Below are positions 1 to 6,301 of a stretch of 64,000 bases of DNA, one piece after another. This stretch comes from Streptococcus sp. S5. Its GTDB lineage: Bacteria > Bacillota > Bacilli > Lactobacillales > Streptococcaceae. The notes beneath the pieces are model-generated. The model was not told the origin of the DNA, searched no databases, and saw only the letters and a list, made by a program, of their open reading frames with translations. The position numbers were made by a program, and so were the translations under genes. Positions within the stretch are counted from its first letter, which is position 1. Each line of letters starts with the position of its first letter. Location: contig NZ_CP139419.1 in the NCBI RefSeq assembly GCF_034134805.1, forward strand, positions 992,001 through 1,056,000, written 5' to 3'.

Positions 1-69
1 ATCGAAACCATTATCCAAACAGCCTGGGCTTGGCATTCCAGCCACCCAGATGGCTACAATGATCGATAA
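1..69 (+). CDS. galE: UDP-glucose 4-epimerase, 3' end only
   Basis: The first 22 codons read in frame to a TAA at 67-69 and give a tail containing AWAWHSSHPDGY. This matches the C-terminus I know from bacterial GalE, which interconverts UDP-glucose and UDP-galactose in the Leloir pathway. The rest of the gene lies outside the window. The assignment rests on this short tail only. Confidence 0.65.
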   Translation: METIIQTAWAWHSSHPDGYNDR

Positions 70-196
70 GGAGGGACTGCGGACATCATTTTTGAGACTT
101 TTTTAATAACATCTAAAACGACAGTTGATCTTGCTAATGACTCGTTTCAGACGTCAGTCATTTCCTTAACCATCATAAAAAAGTGAGGTATTCAAA

Positions 197-781
197 ATGA
201 ATAAAACCACAAAAATGTTAGCCGTCTTCTTGACAGCGGGTCTTCTTTTAGCTGGTTGCGCACAAAAAGAGACTACAAAATCTACTAGTCCATCGTCTAC
301 TAAGGCGACAAGTAAAGCAACAAGCAAATCATCCGCTAAAGAAAAGACAAAAGGGTCATCAACTGATGAAAGCAAAAAAGAAGATGCACTAGCAGGTGCA
401 CAAAAAACTGTTCTCGAAACGAGTGATGAAGCAGGTAAGTCAACTATCACCTTGTATTACAAGGGAGATACCTTGTTAGTACAAGAAAAAGTTGATGATT
501 ACGACGTCTCAAAAGTGCCTGGTGAGAACCCTCTTGAAACCATGAAAGAAGCCGTCGCTAAGAGTCAAGAAAAATTCAAAGATTTGATGGGACATGGATT
601 TGAACTAACATCAGAATACAAAGACGGAATCTTTTATATCCGCAATACCATTGATTACACAAAAATCGATTTTAATAAATTAAAAGAAATCGTACCAGGA
701 TTTAATCCCCTAGATGACAAAACAGTCAGTTATTCAGTAACGAAAGACAGTCTTATCAAAGGCGGAATGGTAGAAAAATAA
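197..781 (+). CDS. YehR-like (DUF1307) lipoprotein
   Basis: A 194-residue secreted lipoprotein. It has a signal peptide with a lipobox (LLLAGC, Cys about residue 21), then a Ser/Thr/Lys-rich linker to about residue 65, then a compact domain running to the end. The domain (TITLYYKGDTLLVQEK, later KDGIFYIRNTIDYTK) resembles the DUF1307/YehR family, whose function is not known to me. The start is supported by GTGAGG a few bases upstream. A terminator follows at once, so the gene is probably a single transcription unit. Confidence 0.7.
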   Translation: MNKTTKMLAVFLTAGLLLAGCAQKETTKSTSPSSTKATSKATSKSSAKEKTKGSSTDESKKEDALAGAQKTVLETSDEAGKSTITLYYKGDTLLVQEKVDDYDVSKVPGENPLETMKEAVAKSQEKFKDLMGHGFELTSEYKDGIFYIRNTIDYTKIDFNKLKEIVPGFNPLDDKTVSYSVTKDSLIKGGMVEK

Positions 782-790
782 ACCAAATGG

Positions 791-818
791 AGAGCAGCTC
801 AGTTCGCTGCTCTTTTTT
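791..818 (+). terminator. Rho-independent terminator after the lipoprotein gene
   Basis: An 8-bp perfect stem (AGAGCAGC/GCTGCTCT) with a 7-base loop, followed by a run of T. Confidence 0.85.
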
Positions 819-959
819 GTTTTAGTATGAATTCATGGGCATATTTTGGTAGAATAGGATTTAAGGAAAAGTGAGTTTAAAGAATGATTGGCAAAGGAAT
901 GAAGAAAATTCTTAAACTAATTTCTATTCATATATTTTAAATAGTAAGGCGGTTGTAAA

Positions 960-1460
960 ATGACGAAAGCCCTATATATTCAAATAATATTGCTCTTCAC
1001 AGCTTTTTTTAGCTTCCTTCTTTTAATATATTTTTTGTTCTACAAAAAGGAGAAGAATATCCAGAAATATGCAACTATGCAAGTTATTGGAGAAGTGGTT
1101 AAACATAGTTATTTAAATGGTTCGGATTTAGCTGCCTTACCAGTTGTTGAATATGTGGTAGATGGAGAAAGATATCAAAAACGTTTCTCTTATTCAACTT
1201 TTGAAACAACAACATCGAAAAAAGCGAAAGCTGACGTATTTGATACAAAATTTATCAGAAGTCCCTATCATGTATTAAATTTAAAAAGTATATTTCCAAT
1301 TGGTTCTAAAATGACGGTATGGTACAATCCCCAAAAACCTAAACAAGGCTTCGTTGAAAGGTATCCAGGTCATGACAGAATCTTACGATTACATATCATT
1401 ATTTTTGGTACTCTCTATATATTATTGATTGTGATAGTTACTTTTTTCTATGTCATGTAA
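960..1460 (+). CDS. DUF3592-like membrane protein
   Basis: 166 residues with a transmembrane segment near residues 7-27 (IILLFTAFFSFLLLIYFLFY), an extracytoplasmic or beta-rich middle of about 100 residues, and a second segment at about residues 142-164. The pattern of two membrane segments around a domain with a V.EY.V.G..Y motif and a YNPQ.P motif is typical of DUF3592-type proteins, which often lie near polymorphic toxin and immunity loci. The function is unknown. It is the first gene of an AT-rich island whose other members look like immunity genes. Confidence 0.55.
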   Translation: MTKALYIQIILLFTAFFSFLLLIYFLFYKKEKNIQKYATMQVIGEVVKHSYLNGSDLAALPVVEYVVDGERYQKRFSYSTFETTTSKKAKADVFDTKFIRSPYHVLNLKSIFPIGSKMTVWYNPQKPKQGFVERYPGHDRILRLHIIIFGTLYILLIVIVTFFYVM

Positions 1461-1468
1461 CGGAATAA

Positions 1469-1561
1469 GAGAATGCAGTTTACTTCCAATTTGATAGAAA
1501 AGTATTAGAAAACTCTTGTTTTATTTCAACTGAAGAACTGTATAAATTAGCGATTGAGTAG
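1469..1561 (+). pseudogene. Remnant of a gene like the one at 4422-4799
   Basis: After a stop at 1466-1468, one frame reads about 30 codons to a TAG at 1559-1561. The product contains VYFQF and CFISTEELYKLAIE, which lines up with VYFQF and CFISTDELYKLVIE near the end of the gene at 4422-4799. The rest of the gene is missing. It is therefore the 3' scrap of a second copy of that family. It runs into the start of the barstar gene, which suggests a recombination junction. Confidence 0.75.
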
Positions 1562-2045
1562 AGAAAGTAGTGGGACAGATAGTTTTCTGGTAATTATCAA
1601 AGAATTCGATGTCAATAAAAAACTACCATTTCGAGAAAGAGATAGTGAGAGGTATGAAATCGTGAAAAATAGAATTCATTACATTACAAAACTTGAATTG
1701 AAAGATCGATTGCCTTTCAGTGGCTTTGTAGCAATTTTTGATGGGAAGCAGATCCAAAACAAAGAAGAGCTATTTCATTTTTTTGAAAAAATTGTCGGCC
1801 TTCCCGATGCGAATAATTGGTCGTCTATTACGGATTGGCTAACGGACCTCTCATGGATAAAAGCTGAAGAATACAGCTTTATTTTTGAAAATTATGATAG
1901 TTTCTTAAAAGATGACTTATCTTCTAAAGTCTTATTTTTAGAAATTTTGGAAGAAGATGTTCTTCCTTGGTGGGAAAGTGATGTTGAAAAACATGTTGTT
2001 GGCAGTAAGGTCAAGAGTTTTCAAGTTTACATAGTGGAAAATTAA
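1554..2045 (+). CDS. Barstar-family RNase inhibitor (immunity protein)
   Basis: 163 residues. Residues about 57-120 carry the barstar pattern: a strand, a helix (EELFHFFEKIVGLP), then NNWSSITDWLTDLSW, where barstar-family proteins place the conserved G/N-W-D-A-L-x-D-W-L region that contacts the RNase. Barstar relatives bind and block barnase-like RNases in the cytoplasm. The 5' end is doubtful: the frame opens only after TAG at 1548-1550, the only nearby start is TTG at 1554, no clear ribosome binding site precedes it, and it overlaps a pseudogene tail. The first 50 residues may therefore be recombined or untranslated. A degraded barnase-like tail follows. Confidence 0.7.
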   Translation: MSRESSGTDSFLVIIKEFDVNKKLPFRERDSERYEIVKNRIHYITKLELKDRLPFSGFVAIFDGKQIQNKEELFHFFEKIVGLPDANNWSSITDWLTDLSWIKAEEYSFIFENYDSFLKDDLSSKVLFLEILEEDVLPWWESDVEKHVVGSKVKSFQVYIVEN

Positions 2046-2062
2046 AAAATGGGAAAATTTTT

Positions 2063-2206
2063 ATGGAGCTGTTTTATGGTAACAAATTGGATGTTCATCC
2101 TTATTAAAAAGATAAATCTCTATTCCCTGAACGAATAGTCATTGGTGATGATGGTTCAATTTGGTTTATTGAAGATCACTATCAACCATTTAATAGAATA
2201 CGGTAG
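2063..2206 (+). pseudogene. Degraded C-terminus of a barnase-like RNase toxin
   Basis: From ATG 2063 one frame reads 14 codons, hits TAA at 2105-2107, then continues to TAG at 2204-2206. The second part contains ERIVIGDDGSIWF and DHYQPFNRIR. Barnase ends with a DRILYSSD segment and DHYQTFTKIR, so the catalytic Arg and His positions and the final strand are recognisable. Only the last 40-odd codons of the RNase domain survive, with an in-frame stop. It directly follows the barstar-family gene, the natural inhibitor of such an RNase. The homology comes from motif reading, not from a search. Confidence 0.7.
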
Positions 2207-2220
2207 CATATGATTAGAAA

Positions 2221-2289
2221 ATATACAGAGAAGCTGATCAAGTTTTATTACCAAATCCATGGCCATTAGACTGGATAGTTGATATATGA
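2221..2289 (+). pseudogene. Short coding remnant, origin unclear
   Basis: One frame gives IYREADQV, then PNPWPLDW, ending at TGA 2287-2289. It has protein-like composition but no start, and a stop (TAG) lies just upstream in frame. The IYREAD part recalls the barnase segment before the catalytic core, but the rest does not fit, so I leave it unassigned. It is probably more debris of toxin or immunity genes. Confidence 0.35.
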
Positions 2290-2315
2290 ATTGTACCAAG
2301 TTAAGGTTTTGAATT

Positions 2316-2570
2316 ATGAAAAATAAATATAAGAAATATACAGACAAATTACAAGATTTAATTGACTTAGAATATCCAAGTCAGAAGTTACACCCGGGAA
2401 TTATACAGGATATATTTAACTTAACTAAGAGTATAGGAAGAGGAGAAAATCTCGGCGATATTAGTTTTTTTAGTTTAGCAAGAAGATTTGTAGATGAAAC
2501 AATGGATTATAAAAGCGAAATTTTAGTAGTCTTAAAACAATTAGAGAAAGAGTTAAAAAAAGAAAATTGA
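2316..2570 (+). CDS. Small helical protein, possible immunity protein
   Basis: 84 residues, highly charged and predicted mostly helical (KKYTDKLQDLIDLEYPSQ, later LVVLKQLEKELKKEN), with no signal peptide or membrane segment. AAGG upstream of the ATG can serve as ribosome binding site. Its size and helical build recall bacteriocin or toxin immunity proteins, and it sits among such genes, but I do not recognise the family. It is intact between two remnants. Confidence 0.5.
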   Translation: MKNKYKKYTDKLQDLIDLEYPSQKLHPGIIQDIFNLTKSIGRGENLGDISFFSLARRFVDETMDYKSEILVVLKQLEKELKKEN

Positions 2571-2606
2571 TGGAAAATAAATTAATTGATTTGATAATGA
2601 ATCTAA

Positions 2607-2687
2607 GAGTTGATTCCGATTGCTGAGAAACAGTGGACCGAATCTGAAGGTAAACTTCCAGATGATTATGTATCGCCGCTTAAGTAA
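2607..2687 (+). pseudogene. 3' remnant of a third copy of the 2700-3122 family
   Basis: Directly after a stop codon at 2604-2606 the frame reads ELIPIAEKQW and then GKLPDDYVSPLK to TAA at 2685-2687. The intact gene at 2700-3122 ends with LIPIAEQMW and GKLPDDYVSPLK, with nearly the same nucleotides. The fragment is therefore the tail of an upstream tandem copy whose body was deleted. Confidence 0.85.
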
Positions 2688-2699
2688 GGAAAGTATAAA

Positions 2700-3122
2700 A
2701 TGAAACCAACAAAACTTGAATGGGGAGATGTTACCCAATTTGAGGAAATTGAAGGATATGGAAAATCCATTTGGAAAAATGAGGACAAATATTATTTTGT
2801 TTTAGAAGAAGGCACCGTAGCTTCTTGGTTAGTAATCTATGAACTCCCACAAGAATTATTTGCTCTATTAGAGAGTGGAGAGAGAACACTACATGAAGTT
2901 TCCTGGAAAGTTCAGAATGACTGTTGGCCACCGACGGAAGAAGAAAAGAAAGCTAGTGAGAAACGATTCATAGAAGAGAGTCCCACATCATTAATTGATA
3001 TACCTGAAACTAGAGAATTATTTACTCAGGAAGAGCTTAAAAGATTAATTCCTATTGCTGAGCAAATGTGGATTGACTGGAGAGGCAAACTTCCAGATGA
3101 TTATGTATCGCCACTTAAGTAA
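2700..3122 (+). CDS. Unknown immunity-like protein, tandem copy 1
   Basis: 140 residues, soluble and acidic, starting MKPTKLEWGDVTQFEEIEGYG. A core FVLEEG...YELPQELFALLESGER is followed by a W-rich segment (VSWKVQNDCWPPTEEE). I do not recognise the family. The next gene is a paralog sharing the first 80 residues and diverging at the C-terminus; a truncated copy lies upstream. Such tandem arrays with variable tails are typical of immunity genes beside polymorphic toxins, so that is my inference. GGAAAG upstream provides a ribosome binding site. Confidence 0.6.
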   Translation: MKPTKLEWGDVTQFEEIEGYGKSIWKNEDKYYFVLEEGTVASWLVIYELPQELFALLESGERTLHEVSWKVQNDCWPPTEEEKKASEKRFIEESPTSLIDIPETRELFTQEELKRLIPIAEQMWIDWRGKLPDDYVSPLK

Positions 3123-3134
3123 AAGAGGTATAAA

Positions 3135-3518
3135 ATGAAACCAACAAGACTACAATGGGAAGAAGTTATCCAGTTTGAAGAAGTAAAAGGTTACGGTCAG
3201 CATATCTGGAGAGATGGTAATCATTTTTATTACGTCACTGAGGAGGGAGGAATTGCCCCTCAGCGTGTAGTTTATGAATTACCAAATGAGCTGTTTGCCT
3301 TATTAGAAAGTGGAGAGAGATCGCTACTCGAAATATCTTGGAAGATTAAGAACGATCGTTGGCCACCGAACGTGACACAAGAAGAAGCTAATAAAAATTT
3401 CTTGAGGCAATTTCCAGAAGCTTTAAGAGGAAATCCTAAAGCACAAGGTTTATTCACAAAGTCTGAACTGGAAAAAATATTACCCGAAGGGGCTGAAATT
3501 CTAGCTAGCAAAGATTAA
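3135..3518 (+). CDS. Unknown immunity-like protein, tandem copy 2
   Basis: 127 residues, paralogous to the preceding gene: MKPTRLQWEEVIQFEEVKGYG, VVYELPNELFALLESGER and ISWKIKNDRWPPN all align. It lacks the last part (GKLPDDYVSPLK) and ends instead with EKILPEGAEILASKD. It starts 13 bases after the upstream stop with a good AAAGAGG site, so the pair is probably co-transcribed. No known domain recognised. Confidence 0.6.
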   Translation: MKPTRLQWEEVIQFEEVKGYGQHIWRDGNHFYYVTEEGGIAPQRVVYELPNELFALLESGERSLLEISWKIKNDRWPPNVTQEEANKNFLRQFPEALRGNPKAQGLFTKSELEKILPEGAEILASKD

Positions 3519-3718
3519 AATAACTCTTTATATCTATGTTGGAATTGAAACAAATAAGAGTTTACAAATTAAGTATTAGTAAGCTCTTGCTTTAATTCTC
3601 GCCTATAAGAATTCTTTAGTGAAAATCCAACAGAGCACTCACAATATCAATTATCCCTTCATGAAACGAAATATTCAGCCTGAATTACAAGGGGAACAAA
3701 AAGACGAATTAAAAAGCA
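3519..3718. other. Spacer with probable gene debris
   Basis: About 200 bases without an intact gene. Two frames in 3610-3725 read protein-like stretches (for example one beginning MKRNIQPELQGEQ from 3661) that end quickly. They look like decayed coding sequence. No promoter or terminator that I would trust. Confidence 0.35.
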
Positions 3719-3928
3719 GTGAGGACCATTTTTGAGGTATTTTTGGGAAGTCAAGAGGACAAACTTTTCCAGAAGTATCTCAGAAGGGATAGAATAATAG
3801 CCTCACAGGATGCTTGGAATAAAGCTAGTGGGGACATTGAACTTTATGATAGGTTTTTTCAAGAGGAACAAATTCGCTTATTTAATATAATTGATCCTAA
3901 ATATGGAGAGAAGAAGGAAGAAGAATAA
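3719..3928 (+). CDS. Short hypothetical protein, perhaps a broken gene
   Basis: 69 residues from a GTG start: IFEVFLGSQEDKLFQKYLRRDRII and a very acidic tail EKKEEE. An in-frame stop lies three codons before the GTG. The TAA at 3926-3928 is followed, in the same frame and two codons later, by the start of the next gene. The two may be halves of one gene interrupted by a stop, or this may be a 3' remnant. No family recognised. Confidence 0.4.
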   Translation: MRTIFEVFLGSQEDKLFQKYLRRDRIIASQDAWNKASGDIELYDRFFQEEQIRLFNIIDPKYGEKKEEE

Positions 3929-3934
3929 ACTAAA

Positions 3935-4405
3935 TTGAAGGAAGAAGTAAAAATTATAGTAAAAGAAGGAAACGTTGAAGATATACTTCGCGGAAGACAA
4001 AAGTATCGAATTGAACCTCCAACTTTTGTTCCAGACGTTTTTCCTACAGATATAAATCAGGTACTGTTTGAATATTTTTATAATCAAAGTGATGTCAAAA
4101 ACATTCAATTATTATTAGAGAACTCTTTAATTAAATTGACAAAGAGTTCAGCTACGGATTTGTATATTTCAATATTATTTTTCGATTCAATACTCTTTAT
4201 GGAAGATAAGGGTATTGCCACTTTTAAAATTGATACTTCAAGATTAGTAGCTGAAATAGCATCTGGAATACAAAAATTTCGGGAAGAGTTAACGAAAAGT
4301 ATAACTTTTGATAATGGATTAACAAAAAAAGACCCTATGAAAGTAATTGTCCGCTTTAATCAGAGATACAAAAACAAATATAATTTTTCAATTCTTGAGG
4401 ATTAG
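3935..4405 (+). CDS. Hypothetical soluble protein in the immunity island
   Basis: 156 residues from a TTG start, preceded by a purine-rich GAAGGAAGAAG. It is lysine-rich, without signal or membrane segments. Recognisable stretches are PPTFVPDVFPTDINQVLFEYFYNQ near residue 30 and a helical C-terminal half. It is in the same frame as the preceding short ORF. I do not recognise the family; immunity function is an inference from location only. Confidence 0.5.
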   Translation: MKEEVKIIVKEGNVEDILRGRQKYRIEPPTFVPDVFPTDINQVLFEYFYNQSDVKNIQLLLENSLIKLTKSSATDLYISILFFDSILFMEDKGIATFKIDTSRLVAEIASGIQKFREELTKSITFDNGLTKKDPMKVIVRFNQRYKNKYNFSILED

Positions 4406-4421
4406 AAATAGGTTAGAACAA

Positions 4422-4799
4422 ATGTTAAAAAGACAATATAAATTATTCAAGAGTGTCGACGACAAAATAGCACTCACCGTCCTATATAACAGAGAAAATT
4501 ATAAAATTTTAACAACCTTTATGATGACGGAAGTTCATGATTTTTATCCGGATGTTCGCGAAGCTTTGGAGAATGTCATTTCTGGAAATATGGAAGAGTA
4601 CGCTTTTGATGGAAATTTATTGGGGATCGAAGTTGGAAAAGAAATAACAGAAGTTTACTTCCAATTTGAGGAAGAACTTTTAGGTGAACCTTGCTTTATT
4701 TCAACTGATGAACTATATAAATTAGTGATTGAGTGGAAAGAAATGGAAGAAAGAATGAAAAGAGGGGAAGATATTTTTCCAGTGACTTTAGAGGATTGA
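4422..4799 (+). CDS. Hypothetical immunity-like protein
   Basis: 125 residues from ATG 4422, which has AGG eight bases upstream; a longer reading from 4347 only covers the end of the previous gene in another frame. The protein begins MLKRQYKLFKSVDDKIAL and contains FYPDVREALENVISGNMEEY, then VYFQFEEELLG and CFISTDELYKLVIEW. The arrangement recalls small CdiI-type immunity proteins for RNase toxins, but this is a weak impression. A decayed second copy of its tail lies at 1469-1561. Confidence 0.55.
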   Translation: MLKRQYKLFKSVDDKIALTVLYNRENYKILTTFMMTEVHDFYPDVREALENVISGNMEEYAFDGNLLGIEVGKEITEVYFQFEEELLGEPCFISTDELYKLVIEWKEMEERMKRGEDIFPVTLED

Positions 4800-4851
4800 T
4801 GTTGAAAAACTCCACTCTGTAACCTCTCCTCTAGCTATTCCACCTATTTCA

Positions 4852-4860
4852 TGCTAGAAT
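4852..4860 (+). promoter_or_regulatory. Extended -10 promoter for the M42 peptidase gene
   Basis: TGCTAGAAT, an extended -10 element 26 bases before the ATG at 4886, with TTTGGAGG as ribosome binding site between them. Confidence 0.5.
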
Positions 4861-4885
4861 AAAGAAAAACACATTTGGAGGCATT

Positions 4886-5923
4886 ATGAATCAGACAGTG
4901 ACTTATTTGCAGGAATTGACAGCCATTCCTTCACCGACCGGTTTTACACGGGAGATCGCAGACTATTTGGTCAAAACCATTGAAGGCTTTGGGTATGAGG
5001 TAACTCGGACTGCTAAGGGAGGCGTGAATGTGACCGTGCCTGGTGTAATCACAGACAAGCAACGCTATGTCACAGCCCATGTGGATACCTTGGGGGCTAT
5101 TGTCCGCGCTGTGAAAGCAGATGGCCGCCTCAAGCTAGACCGTATCGGTGGTTTCCCTTGGAATATGATTGAAGGGGAAAATTGTACAGTCCATGTAGCT
5201 AATACAGGAAAGACCCATTCGGGGACAATTTTGGTCCATCAGACTTCTTGCCACGTCTACAAGGATGCGGGAACTGTCGAGCGGACCCAGGATAATATGG
5301 AAGTCCGTCTGGATGAAAAAGTGACCAACGAAAAAGAAACCCGTGCCCTTGGCATTGAAGTAGGTGATTTTGTCAGCTTTGATCCACGGACCATTGTGAC
5401 AGACACCGGCTTTATCAAATCTCGTCACTTGGATGACAAGGTGAGTGCAGCGATTCTCTTGAATCTTCTGCGCGTCTACAAGGAAGAGAATATTCAATTG
5501 CCAGTAACGACTACCTTTGCCTTTTCAGTCTTTGAAGAAGTGGGGCATGGAGCTAATTCTAGTATCCCGTCTGAAGTGGTAGAGTACTTGGCAGTGGATA
5601 TGGGGGCTATGGGAGATGACCAAGCGACGGATGAATACACGGTATCCATCTGTGTCAAAGATGCTTCAGGACCGTATCACTACGAATTCCGTCAGCATTT
5701 GGTAGCCTTGGCAAAAGCCCAAGAAATCCCTTATAAGTTGGATATCTATCCTTTCTACGGATCAGATGCCTCTGCAGCCATGAGCGCAGGAGCAGAAGTG
5801 AAACACGCTCTTCTCGGGGCAGGGATCGAATCTAGCCACTCATATGAGCGGACTCACTTGGATTCTGTAGTCGCAACAGAGCGCATGGTCGATGCCTACC
5901 TCAAGAGCGACTTAGTAGAGTAA
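4886..5923 (+). CDS. pepA: M42 family metallo-aminopeptidase (glutamyl aminopeptidase type)
   Basis: 345 residues, the usual length for the family. Cytoplasmic; removes N-terminal residues from peptides, with a preference for acidic ones in characterised lactococcal/streptococcal PepA. Metal-site motifs are visible in order: AHVDTLG near residue 65, LDDKVSA near 180, FEEVGHGAN near 215 (catalytic Glu pair), DMGA near 237 and the C-terminal SSHSYERTH near 315. No signal peptide. It stands alone between the accessory island and a structured intergenic element; symbol assigned by family. Confidence 0.85.
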   Translation: MNQTVTYLQELTAIPSPTGFTREIADYLVKTIEGFGYEVTRTAKGGVNVTVPGVITDKQRYVTAHVDTLGAIVRAVKADGRLKLDRIGGFPWNMIEGENCTVHVANTGKTHSGTILVHQTSCHVYKDAGTVERTQDNMEVRLDEKVTNEKETRALGIEVGDFVSFDPRTIVTDTGFIKSRHLDDKVSAAILLNLLRVYKEENIQLPVTTTFAFSVFEEVGHGANSSIPSEVVEYLAVDMGAMGDDQATDEYTVSICVKDASGPYHYEFRQHLVALAKAQEIPYKLDIYPFYGSDASAAMSAGAEVKHALLGAGIESSHSYERTHLDSVVATERMVDAYLKSDLVE

Positions 5924-6022
5924 AAAATGGAACTACTTTTGTGAACTAGTTTTTTCTTAGAAAATAACATAAGAAGTCTTTTTATAAAATATCCAGTCCT
6001 TATAGTTTTTCGAATCAAAACT

Positions 6023-6160
6023 GAGACTTTCCGCCGTGAGAAAAGTGCTTGAAATAGAATCATTTCAAGCACTCGGGAGTTTTGAAACTTTAGGTTCAAA
6101 ACTAAGTCATGGAACTTCGTAGAAGTTCGCTGACGTCCGTACTCACCTAAGGAAAGTCTC
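6023..6160. repeat. 138-bp structured element bounded by a 10-bp inverted repeat
   Basis: GAGACTTTCC at 6023-6032 returns as its exact complement GGAAAGTCTC at 6151-6160. Inside lie three hairpins in series: a perfect 12-bp stem (6044-6055 with 6062-6073), a 9-bp stem built on AGTTTTGAA/TTCAAAACT, and a 6-bp stem GAACTT/AAGTTC. It could be a small mobile or dispersed repeat, or a structured RNA. It occurs once in this window. Confidence 0.6.
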
Positions 6161-6185
6161 AAATAAGTTTTAAACTTAAATTAAT

Positions 6186-6211
6186 AACTACTCTCCGGAG
6201 TAGTTTTTTCA
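6186..6211 (+). terminator. Rho-independent terminator
   Basis: Stem AACTACTC/GAGTAGTT with a short CCG-type loop and a T run. It separates the structured element from the oligopeptide-binding gene. Confidence 0.75.
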
Positions 6212-6256
6212 TAAACTAAAATTTTCTGAAAATTCCTTTTCTTCTGAAAATCTTTG

Positions 6257-6265
6257 TGGTATAAT
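6257..6265 (+). promoter_or_regulatory. Extended -10 promoter for the oligopeptide-binding gene
   Basis: TGGTATAAT, a consensus extended -10, lies 36 bases upstream of the ATG at 6302. No convincing -35 box is needed or seen. Confidence 0.7.
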
Positions 6266-6301
6266 CTTAAAATAAACTTAAAATTTCTTAAGGAGTTTTA
6301 C

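Larger units (their letters stand above)
5924..6301. other. 378-base gene-free gap
   Basis: It holds a structured inverted-repeat element (6023-6160), a terminator (6186-6211) and the promoter of the next gene (6257-6265). No ORF worth calling. Confidence 0.6.

Noticed and set aside
4347..4421. Upstream extension of the gene at 4422
   Set aside because: Those codons cover the end of the preceding gene in another frame; the ribosome site is at 4422.
5924..6301. BOX or RUP element, or CRISPR repeats, in the pepA downstream gap
   Set aside because: The sequence does not match BOX or RUP as I know them, and there is no regularly spaced repeat.
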